Of a stretch of 7,152 nucleotides of DNA, positions 1 to 5,261 are shown in pieces. Positions within the stretch are counted from its first letter, which is position 1. Every line of letters begins with the position of its first letter. This DNA comes from an uncultured Clostridia bacterium (GTDB taxonomy: Bacteria > Bacillota > Clostridia > Oscillospirales > Oscillospiraceae), in contig CAMGCA010000097.1 of the NCBI GenBank assembly GCA_946011705.1, positions 1 through 7,152 of the forward strand, read 5' to 3'. Under the pieces are notes generated by a model that saw only the letters and a list, made by a program, of their open reading frames with translations, ran no database searches and had not been told where the DNA came from. The position numbers and the translations under genes are program-made.

Positions 1-89
1 TCCCCACGCTGGGGGGGCTGCAGACTGGGCAGGTCCTGCACCGCGTGGCGGGCGCCCGGCCCAAGGACGAGATTCTTTCTCATCTGTAA
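1..89 (+). CDS. Thioredoxin-like protein, C-terminal end only
   Basis: The reading frame enters from the left edge (first full codon at base 3) and ends at TAA 87-89, giving 28 residues that begin PTLGGLQTGQ and continue with GARPKDEIL. Thioredoxins carry a cis-proline Pro-Thr just before the last beta strands, then a short strand ending in a G-x-V turn, a glycine, and a final helix. Spacing and composition here fit that C-terminal layout, including the closing helix KDEILSHL. The CxxC active site would lie outside the window and cannot be checked, so this could also be a thioredoxin-like relative. It reads in the same direction as the folate operon, but about 130 bases and a fresh promoter separate them, so co-transcription is not required. 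No convincing T-tailed terminator hairpin is visible after it. Confidence 0.65.
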   Translation, partial: PTLGGLQTGQVLHRVAGARPKDEILSHL

Positions 90-181
90 TTCGGATACCA
101 TACCGTCTGTCCCTCTATGGGGCCGGCGGTTTGTGGTTGTTATTCGTAGATTGTGCCCAATACCGAATCCCAAAATTATGC

Positions 182-196
182 AAACTTCCAAAGTTT
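182..196. repeat. Perfect dyad AAACTT-N3-AAGTTT upstream of the folT promoter
   Basis: A perfect 6-bp inverted repeat with a three-base centre (182-187 and 191-196) lies 20 bases upstream of the folT -35 box. It has the size of a small repressor or activator half-site pair. It is AT-rich and lacks a following T-run, so it is not a good terminator. A looser outer pair, TTATG at 176-180 and CATAA at 206-210, surrounds it. No regulator is identified, and such dyads also arise by chance in AT-rich intergenic DNA. Confidence 0.25.
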
Positions 197-216
197 CGCA
201 AAACCCATAAAAACAG

Positions 217-245
217 TTTACATTTCCATCGAAATCAGGTATAGT
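217..245 (+). promoter_or_regulatory. Sigma-A type promoter of the riboswitch-folT-folC transcript
   Basis: TTTACA (217-222, five of six matches to the -35 consensus) and TATAGT (240-245, five of six to the -10 consensus) are separated by exactly 17 bases. The predicted start of transcription, about 252, coincides with the first bases of the riboswitch P1 helix. The agreement of these two independent signals makes the call strong. Confidence 0.8.
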
Positions 246-250
246 GAACC

Positions 251-353
251 GCGAACAGAGTAGGAGACCCCGCGTTAAGTGCCACCGGGACGGGGAGTTT
301 GCCCGGAGGACGAAGGATTATTTCCACGATGAGGTCACCGCACCCGCTGTTGC
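251..353 (+). promoter_or_regulatory. Tetrahydrofolate (THF-I, folT-type) riboswitch aptamer
   Basis: This is an RNA aptamer of the class that binds tetrahydrofolate and related reduced folates in Firmicutes. The conserved blocks appear in order: AGAGTAGG (257-264), CGCGTTAAGTG (271-281), GGACGAAGG (308-316) and GCACCCGCTGT (340-350). P1 pairs 251-258 with 347-353, with one bulged base. P2 pairs GACC 266-269 with GGTC 333-336. P3 pairs 282-289 with 302-309, with one A-A mismatch. The 12-base P3 loop holds CGGG (291-294), which can pair with CCCG (343-346) and so recreates the loop-to-J2/1 pseudoknot known for this class. Position directly before a folate transporter gene agrees. The whole blocks were matched from memory of the class, not by a covariance model. 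Confidence 0.88.
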
Positions 354-439
354 ATATGGGATACCCTCCTTTATGTAGCAACGATACTCGGTCGGGCGAA
401 GGCTTCGGCTGCGGACATTGTGTGCCCGGTTGTTGCTGC
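349..439 (+). promoter_or_regulatory. Expression platform with mutually exclusive helices
   Basis: Between aptamer and terminator the RNA can fold in competing ways. GTTGC (349-353), part of the 3' strand of P1, can pair with GCAAC (378-382). The same GCAAC lies inside GTAGCAAC (375-382), which can instead form an 8-bp helix with GTTGCTGC (432-439, one G-U). That longer helix encloses CGGGC (393-397) paired with GCCCG (424-428) and a small stem capped by a UUCG tetraloop (404-407). P1 formation would therefore release 375-382 to pair downstream. Pairings are read from sequence; their use as a switch is an inference. Confidence 0.5.
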
Positions 440-473
440 CTTTCCCCAACGGGTCAATCGAAATCTGTCATAC

Positions 474-508
474 ACTCCCCGACGCTCATGCGCCGGGGAG
501 TTTTGGTT
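474..508 (+). terminator. folT leader: Riboswitch-controlled intrinsic terminator before folT
   Basis: ACTCCCCG-ACGC (474-485) pairs with GCG-CCGGGGAGT (490-501) around a TCAT loop, with a single A-C mismatch. The stem is followed by TTTTGGTTTC, a somewhat interrupted T-tract. It lies about 60 bases before the folT start, the normal place for a premature terminator governed by a riboswitch. The 5' arm 474-481 is an exact complement of the P3 loop segment 291-298 of the aptamer, so an alternative pairing could prevent the terminator from forming. Confidence 0.8.
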
Positions 509-568
509 TCGATCCGCCGGGGCAGCGATAGGCTGGAAGCGTTCGCAATATTAAAAGGAGGAATTCTC

Positions 569-1141
569 ATGAAAACCGCAACAACCACCGCAAGACCCTT
601 CACCACGAAAACCCTTGCCTACTGCGCCCTGCTGGCCGCCCTCAGCGTTGTTCTGGCCCGCTTCCTGATCCCCATGCCCAACGTGACCACCCGGTTCTCC
701 ATTGAGGCAGTGCCCATCTTCCTTGCCGGTATGCTCTTCGGGCCTATGGCAGGCGGACTGGTAGGCTTCAGCGCCGATCTGGTGGGCTGCCTGTTCTCCG
801 GCTACGGCTACAACCCCCTGTTCTGCCTGCCCCCCATTCTCTACGGTGTTTTCGGCGGCGTGTTCCGCCGGTATCTGGCACAGAAATTCAGCCTGCCCCG
901 TCTGGGCCTGTCCTTCCTGCCTCCCGTGGTTCTCGGCTCCATCCTGTGGCAGAGCGCTACCTTGTCCTTCGTCTACAACAGCAAGGGCAGCTTCTCCGCC
1001 AGCCTCATTTACTTTCTGTCCACCCGCAGCATCCAGTTCGCCGTGACCCTGGTGCTGGACGTTGTAATCATCTATCTGCTCATGCGTGCCGGTGTCTTTG
1101 AGCGCATGGGCATCTGGCCCCCCGTTGCCAAAGAAAAATAA
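569..1141 (+). CDS. folT: FolT, folate-specific S-component of an ECF transporter
   Basis: This 190-residue integral membrane protein should bind folate and, with the shared EcfA/EcfA'/EcfT energising module encoded elsewhere, import it. It shows about six hydrophobic segments. The first carries an Ala-x3-Ala pair (A20 and A24) of the kind S-components use to dock on EcfT. It is followed by a basic FLIPMPN-x3-R42 segment, the helix-start LAGMLFGPMAGG (52-63), and GYGYNPLFCLPPILYG (78-93), typical of the folate-specific family. The length is normal. The start is ATG 569 because AAGGAGG (555-561) lies seven bases upstream; the frame is open back to 299, but that stretch is the riboswitch leader. 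It follows a THF riboswitch and precedes folC by 24 bases, which supports folate rather than another vitamin as substrate. Confidence 0.9.
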   Translation: MKTATTTARPFTTKTLAYCALLAALSVVLARFLIPMPNVTTRFSIEAVPIFLAGMLFGPMAGGLVGFSADLVGCLFSGYGYNPLFCLPPILYGVFGGVFRRYLAQKFSLPRLGLSFLPPVVLGSILWQSATLSFVYNSKGSFSASLIYFLSTRSIQFAVTLVLDVVIIYLLMRAGVFERMGIWPPVAKEK

Positions 1142-1165
1142 CCGACCCGAAAGGAACGAATCCCC

Positions 1166-2443
1166 ATGAACGCCGCACAAGCCATCGAATATATTCACTC
1201 CGTCTGCTGGAAGGGCAGCATCCCCGGTCTTGGCAGAACCCAGACGCTCCTGGCGAAAATGGGAAATCCCGAGAGTAAGCTTAAATTTGTCCACATTGCC
1301 GGAACCAACGGCAAGGGCAGCACCGCCGCCATGACCGCCTCCATACTGCGCAAGGCGGGCTACCGGACGGGCCTGTACACCTCTCCCTATATCTACCGCT
1401 TCCACGAACGGATGCAGGTGGACGGCGTGGAAATCTCCGACCAGGAGCTGGCGGAAATCACAGAATATGTGAAGCCCCTGGCCCAGTCCATGGAAGAGTC
1501 CCCCACAGAATTCGAGCTGGTGTCCTGCATCGCCTTTGAATACTTTTATCGCAGCAAGTGCGACATTGTAGTACTGGAAGTGGGCATGGGCGGCGCTCTG
1601 GATTCCACCAACGTCATCCCGGTGCCCGAGGTGGCGGTCATTACAAACATTGGGCTTGATCACACAGAGTATCTGGGTGATACCATCGAAAAAATCGCCG
1701 AGACCAAGTCCGGTATCTTCAAGGAAAACGGTCACGCCGTGGTGTACCGGGGCGCGCCTTCCGTGGAAGCCGTCTATGAGCGGGTCTGCGCCGAGAAAAA
1801 TGTCAGTCTCAAAAAGGCGGACTTTGACTCTCTGGTGCCCAAATCCCACACCTTGGAGGGTCAGGTTTTCGACTGCGGTGATCGTAAGGATCTGGTGCTG
1901 CCCCTGCTGGGCGACCATCAGCTCCACAACGCCGCCGTGGTGCTGGCCATTGCGGACACGCTCATTGAGGAAGGCTGGAACATCTCTGAGCAGAACATCT
2001 ACGACGGCATCCGGGAGGTACGCTGGCCCGGCCGGTTCGACATTGTGTGCCGTCAGCCCCTTTTCATCATCGACGGCGGCCACAATCCCCAGTGCATTGA
2101 GGCGCTGGTAAAGAACATTCAGGACTATCTCACGGGCAAAACAGTCATCGCCCTCACCGGCGTGCTGGCGGACAAGGATTACGCGGATATGTACCGCCCG
2201 GTGATGCCGCTGGTAGACCGGTTCGTGTGCGTCACGCCGCCCAATCCCAGAAAACTGGAAGCGGTAAAGCTTGCCGAATATCTCCGCGACGCGGGCGCTC
2301 AGGCCGATGCCTGCGCAACCATTGCGGAAGGCGTCAAAGACGCCATTGCCCTGGCTGGTGAAGAGGGCGTGGTGCTGTGCTTCGGCTCTCTGTACTCCAT
2401 CGGCTCCATCCGGGACGCGCTGGTGGAAATGGGTAAGATTTAA
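1166..2443 (+). CDS. folC: FolC, bifunctional folylpolyglutamate / dihydrofolate synthase
   Basis: This cytoplasmic Mur-ligase-family enzyme of 425 residues adds glutamate to folates with ATP, and in many bacteria also joins dihydropteroate to glutamate. The ATP-binding P-loop GTNGKGST is at 46-53, followed by TSPYIYRFHERM (72-83), the Mur-type EVGMGGALDSTN motif near 138-149, and NIGLDHTEYLG followed by the ETKSGIFK segment, where a modified lysine normally sits. The C-terminal ligase domain contains GRFDIV and IDGGHNP (302-308). Length is usual and no key motif is missing. AAGGA at 1151-1155 precedes the ATG by 10 bases. The 24-base gap after folT indicates one operon, so it is probably also under THF riboswitch control; polyglutamylation retains the folate that FolT imports. 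Whether it also has dihydrofolate synthase activity cannot be settled from sequence. Confidence 0.95.
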   Translation: MNAAQAIEYIHSVCWKGSIPGLGRTQTLLAKMGNPESKLKFVHIAGTNGKGSTAAMTASILRKAGYRTGLYTSPYIYRFHERMQVDGVEISDQELAEITEYVKPLAQSMEESPTEFELVSCIAFEYFYRSKCDIVVLEVGMGGALDSTNVIPVPEVAVITNIGLDHTEYLGDTIEKIAETKSGIFKENGHAVVYRGAPSVEAVYERVCAEKNVSLKKADFDSLVPKSHTLEGQVFDCGDRKDLVLPLLGDHQLHNAAVVLAIADTLIEEGWNISEQNIYDGIREVRWPGRFDIVCRQPLFIIDGGHNPQCIEALVKNIQDYLTGKTVIALTGVLADKDYADMYRPVMPLVDRFVCVTPPNPRKLEAVKLAEYLRDAGAQADACATIAEGVKDAIALAGEEGVVLCFGSLYSIGSIRDALVEMGKI

Positions 2444-2450
2444 CGAAGAA

Positions 2451-2474
2451 AGGACGGCAAAAGCCGTCCTTTTC
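2451..2474. terminator. Intrinsic terminator after folC
   Basis: AGGACGGC (2451-2458) pairs perfectly with GCCGTCCT (2463-2470) around an AAAA loop and runs into a T-rich tail (TTTTCTCATTTTTTC). The opposite strand also shows a pyrimidine-rich tail after the stem (TTTCTTCG), so the hairpin could also end the leftward glycosyltransferase transcript. It begins eight bases after the folC stop. Confidence 0.88.
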
Positions 2475-2488
2475 TCATTTTTTCTCTA

Positions 2489-2651
2489 GGGAAGCTCTGA
2501 ATAAATCGGCAAGAGCTGGCGGCAGAAGATTTTGGCTCAGCCGAAAGTTCTGAAAGTGGCGGAATACTGTATGTATTTCCCACTTTCAGAACTGAACGGA
2601 TGGGGCAAAAGATTCGCCGACCAGCCGCAGACGATTTATTCAGAGTTTCCC
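2489..2651. mobile_element. 163-bp MITE-like palindromic element with TA flanks
   Basis: The two ends are inverted repeats: GGGAAGCTCTGAATAAATCG at 2489-2508 matches the complement of 2632-2651 with one difference (G versus A at the sixth base). A dinucleotide TA lies directly outside each end (2487-2488 and 2652-2653), consistent with a TA target duplication. Weaker complementarity continues inward, and the centre is a long perfect hairpin, so the whole element can fold into one stem. It has no coding capacity. Non-autonomous elements of this kind are moved in trans by a transposase. The TGAATAAATC tip resembles ends of some IS5-group elements, whereas TA duplications also fit IS630/mariner types, so the parent family is left open. 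The right end overlaps the 3' end of the neighbouring glycosyltransferase gene. Confidence 0.7.
2546..2593. repeat. Central 14+7 bp hairpin of the MITE-like element
   Basis: AGTTCTGAAAGTGG (2546-2559) is perfectly complementary to 2580-2593. After a single bulged C (2560), seven more pairs, one of them G-T (2561-2567 with 2573-2579), close on a TGTAT loop. Neither strand has a T-run after the stem, so it is not a typical terminator, but as RNA it would be a very stable 3' structure on either convergent transcript. Confidence 0.8.
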
Positions 2652-3578
2652 TATATTTGTCTGCCGCACCAGATAGATAGGGCGCTTCTTGGTTTCCAGG
2701 TAGGTTTTTGCCAAGTATTGCCCCACGATGCCGATGCCAAGCATCTGGATACCGCTGAGCAGCAGCATTATACACACCAGCGAGGGCCAGCCGGAGGTGG
2801 GATCGCCAAAGATCAGCGTCCGTGCAATGATCACCAGAATCATCACTAGCGCCAGTACGCAGCAGATCAGGCCGAACACAGAGGAAATCACCAGCGGCGT
2901 TGTGGAGAACGCCACAATGCCCTCGATGGCGTAGAGCAGCAGCTGCCAGAAGCTCCACTTGGTCTCCCCCGCCACCCGCTCGATATTCTCATATTCCAGC
3001 CATTTTTTCTTGAATCCAATCCAGCCGAAAATACCCTTGGAGAACCGGTTGTACTCCCCCATGGACAGGATGGCCTCCACCACCTGCCGACTCATCATCT
3101 GGAAGTCCCGCGCCCCGTCCACAATTTCCGCGTTGGACATACGGTTAATCAGCTTATAGAACAATCTGGCGAATAAGGAGCGGATGGGCGGCTCTCCCTT
3201 CCGGGTCACCCGGCGGGAGCCCACGCAATCGTAGCCTTCCTGCCTGATAGAGCGGTACATCTCCGGCAGCAACGCCGGGGGATCCTGCAAATCCGCGTCC
3301 ATTACCACCACATAATCTCCGGTGGCGTTTTCCAGCCCCGCGTAGATACCCGCTTCCTTGCCGAAATTCCGGGAAAAGGAGATGTACTTCACCCGGCTGT
3401 CCCTCTGGGCCAGCTCCTGCATTTTTTCCAGTGTTCTGTCCCGGGAGCCATCGTCAATGAACAGAAACTCAAACGCCACCTCCGGCATTTGCTCCGCCAC
3501 CGAGCTGACAGCCGCGAAGAACGGCTCCAGGGCCGGTTCCTCATTATAGCATGGAACCGCTACCGAAATTTTGTCCAT
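2640..3578 (-). CDS. GT2 glycosyltransferase, polyprenyl-phosphate sugar synthase type (GtrB/DPM1-like)
   Basis: The 312-residue protein should transfer a sugar from a nucleotide donor to undecaprenyl phosphate on the inner face of the membrane, making a lipid-linked donor. The GT-A fold opens with VAVPCYNEE (6-14) and has IDDGS (41-45), FSRNFGKEAG (68-77), the metal-binding DAD (94-96) in MDADLQDPP, and the R-x-GEPP segment with a basic stretch (122-146). Two membrane helices follow (about 229-252 and 266-288), then YLETKKRPIYLV, as in this family. The start is ATG 3578: GGAAAGG lies about ten bases upstream and a strong promoter ends at 3606, so an upstream in-frame ATG at 3659 cannot be used. 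The final Gly-Lys-Leu and TGA are encoded by the inverted repeat of the MITE-like element, so the native tail was probably replaced. The sugar is not deducible. Confidence 0.9.
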   Translation of the reverse strand: MDKISVAVPCYNEEPALEPFFAAVSSVAEQMPEVAFEFLFIDDGSRDRTLEKMQELAQRDSRVKYISFSRNFGKEAGIYAGLENATGDYVVVMDADLQDPPALLPEMYRSIRQEGYDCVGSRRVTRKGEPPIRSLFARLFYKLINRMSNAEIVDGARDFQMMSRQVVEAILSMGEYNRFSKGIFGWIGFKKKWLEYENIERVAGETKWSFWQLLLYAIEGIVAFSTTPLVISSVFGLICCVLALVMILVIIARTLIFGDPTSGWPSLVCIMLLLSGIQMLGIGIVGQYLAKTYLETKKRPIYLVRQTNIGKL

Positions 3579-3605
3579 CTGCCATCTGCCTTTCCTTTTT
3601 TGCCC

Positions 3606-3634
3606 ATTATACATCGGCCTTTCCCCTTTGGCAA
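3606..3634 (-). promoter_or_regulatory. Promoter of the GT2 glycosyltransferase gene
   Basis: On the minus strand, TTGCCA (3634-3629, five of six to the -35 consensus) and a perfect TATAAT (3611-3606) preceded by TG are spaced 17 bases apart. Transcription should begin near 3599, leaving a leader of about 20 bases before ATG 3578. This fixes the choice of start codon. Confidence 0.8.
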
Positions 3635-3652
3635 CAGAGCCGGGGAAAAAAC

Positions 3653-3681
3653 TTGACAAATATGGAAAAATGATTTATTGT
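3653..3681 (+). promoter_or_regulatory. Promoter of the 501-residue membrane protein gene
   Basis: A perfect TTGACA (3653-3658) is followed after 17 bases by TATTGT (3676-3681, four of six to the -10 consensus). It is back to back with the leftward promoter, with only 18 bases between the two -35 boxes, so a single regulator bound between them could affect both genes. Confidence 0.7.
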
Positions 3682-3705
3682 TTGTAGGTTGAAAGGAGTT
3701 TTTCT

Positions 3706-5211
3706 ATGGAGAAAAAGCATCGGAAGCTGCCTTATGCCGCTTTCTTTTTATTGATTTTCGGATTTCTCTTCCTCTGGTTTTCCAGAGTTCATCCGCTGAT
3801 TCCCTTTGACGGGGACGCGTGGACCTATCTGTCCTACGTCCGCATGGCAACTCCCATCTGGGGCGACTGGAATCCGGCGAAGGTGTTCCCGGAGGTGCTG
3901 TACCCCTTCTTTTCCACCATTGCCGCCTTCGCGCTGGCGCCCCTCACCGGAGACTACATCGGCGCCCAGACGCTGATGCACGCAGTGGTGGTCAGCGCCG
4001 CCATCACCGGCTACCTGTGGTGCTTTGCCCACCTGATGCGCCGGGTGTTCTCCTGCTCCCATGTCACCGCCGGCGTGTTCACCGTGCTGTTCCTGACGCT
4101 GCATTTTCTGGTCTTCCGCACCGCCGAGGAAAACAATGCCCATTTGCTGCACTGCGTTTCCCTGAACTGCTACTACAATTACCTGCTGCCTATGCTGCTG
4201 AACGCTTCTGCTGTCATGCTCCTTCTGGCCAGCGACAAAATTGAGGCGTTTGTCAAAACCGGCAGGCCGGAGCTCAGGGGGCTGTTCTTCATCGTTGTGT
4301 ATCTGGCCATTTTCTCAAATCTCCCTGCCAGCGGCATTCTGGCAGCCTACGCGGGAAGCCGGGTGCTTCTGGCCCTGATCCGTCAGAGAAAGAAACTGAA
4401 GCTGAAACCCTTCCTGGGGGAAAACGGCTTTTTCCTCGGCATTCTGGCAATCTGGCTGGTCAGCGCGGTTTTCGAGCTCAGCGGCGGGCGGGCCGGCGCC
4501 GCGGCGGGCGGCTCCATTCTGGCTCAGCTGCACCAGACCTGTTTCCTGCTGAAAACCGTGGTGCTGGAGAGCAACCGTCTGTTCCTGGGCTTCTCCGGAA
4601 TCGTGGTGGCTTCCGCGCTGGTGTGTATGCTGCTGAGCGGCGGTGTCCGCTCTCTGAACGCAAAGCTTGCCTCGGTTCTGGGCACCTTCCTGATCTCCAC
4701 CGCCGCACTGACTGTCTATATGATTGTGCTGTGCGCCGCGGTTGGCCCGGGAAAAATCACGGGCAGCGAATACCTGTTCGCTATCTATTTCCACATTCTT
4801 CTGCTGATTCTGCTGGCTCTGGGATATCTGGTGGAGCGCTTCCCCCGGCTGATGCTGGCCCTGCCCCTGCTGACTGTGGTTCTGATCTCCGGCATCAACA
4901 CCAACGGCAATACCTTCGCGGAAATCAACACCCGTGGGCTGCCCGCCGAGCGGTGCGGCGAGTTGAGCCGCTACCTCATCGAGCAGTATCAGCAGGCAGA
5001 CCAGGCCGGGCAGCGGGAAATGGTTCTGCGTCTTCCCCAGTTCACCTCGGACCCGGAAAACGGAGACAACTGGCCCTACACGCTTGTTCTCGCAGACCGG
5101 ATTTCCAACACTATGTACAACCACGGTCTCACCAGCCGGCTGATTGATATTACCCCCGTCATCGACCCGGAGGTAAATGCCCGGTTCCACATTCCCCTGC
5201 CAACCGAATAG
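3706..5211 (+). CDS. Large polytopic membrane protein, possible GT-C type glycosyltransferase
   Basis: The 501-residue protein has about eleven hydrophobic helices (the first at 9-25, the last near 383-397) and a polar C-terminal domain of about 100 residues (398-501). I do not recognise the family with certainty. After the first helix comes PFDGDAW (33-39); acidic residues in the first outside loop are the hallmark of GT-C transferases that use lipid-phosphate sugars. It lacks other diagnostic motifs that I can name. It is divergent from a polyprenyl-phosphate glycosyltransferase and convergent with a GtrII-like transferase of similar layout (helices, then an outside C-terminal domain), so an acceptor-glycosylating role at the cell surface is the best inference. 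AAAGGAG (3692-3698) sits seven bases before ATG 3706, and the stop is TAG. It could also be a polymer-modifying or flipping protein. Confidence 0.8.
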   Translation: MEKKHRKLPYAAFFLLIFGFLFLWFSRVHPLIPFDGDAWTYLSYVRMATPIWGDWNPAKVFPEVLYPFFSTIAAFALAPLTGDYIGAQTLMHAVVVSAAITGYLWCFAHLMRRVFSCSHVTAGVFTVLFLTLHFLVFRTAEENNAHLLHCVSLNCYYNYLLPMLLNASAVMLLLASDKIEAFVKTGRPELRGLFFIVVYLAIFSNLPASGILAAYAGSRVLLALIRQRKKLKLKPFLGENGFFLGILAIWLVSAVFELSGGRAGAAAGGSILAQLHQTCFLLKTVVLESNRLFLGFSGIVVASALVCMLLSGGVRSLNAKLASVLGTFLISTAALTVYMIVLCAAVGPGKITGSEYLFAIYFHILLLILLALGYLVERFPRLMLALPLLTVVLISGINTNGNTFAEINTRGLPAERCGELSRYLIEQYQQADQAGQREMVLRLPQFTSDPENGDNWPYTLVLADRISNTMYNHGLTSRLIDITPVIDPEVNARFHIPLPTE

Positions 5212-5218
5212 CAAAAAT

Positions 5219-5258
5219 ACACCCTGTTTTCCGAAAATTCAGAAAACAGGGTGTTTTT
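5219..5258. terminator. Bidirectional intrinsic terminator between convergent genes
   Basis: ACACCCTGTTTTC (5219-5231) is perfectly complementary to GAAAACAGGGTGT (5242-5254), a 13-bp stem with a ten-base loop. TTTT follows on the plus strand and ATTTTTGC follows on the minus strand. It starts eight bases after the rightward gene and lies just beyond the end of the leftward glucosyltransferase pseudogene, so it can end both transcripts. Confidence 0.92.
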
Positions 5259-5261
5259 GTG

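Noticed and set aside
354..473. A second tandem THF aptamer in the leader
   Set aside because: The conserved GTTAAGT and CCGCT blocks are absent; only competing helices are present.
299..568. Upstream extension of the folT reading frame, giving a 280-residue protein
   Set aside because: The extension covers the riboswitch and terminator, has no hydrophobic or family-like content, and a strong ribosome binding site precedes the ATG at 569.
551..2083. 510-residue open frame on the minus strand opposite folT and folC
   Set aside because: It is antisense to two clearly recognised genes, has the His/Gln/Gly-rich composition typical of reverse-strand frames in GC-rich DNA, shows no motif, and is not needed to explain the region.
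2440..2958. 172-residue minus-strand frame spanning the MITE-like element
   Set aside because: It overlaps the GT2 gene in another frame and the element's hairpin; there is no start signal and no family resemblance.
3579..3659. Upstream in-frame start for the GT2 glycosyltransferase
   Set aside because: The extra 27 codons contain the promoter -10 and -35 boxes, so they would not be transcribed.
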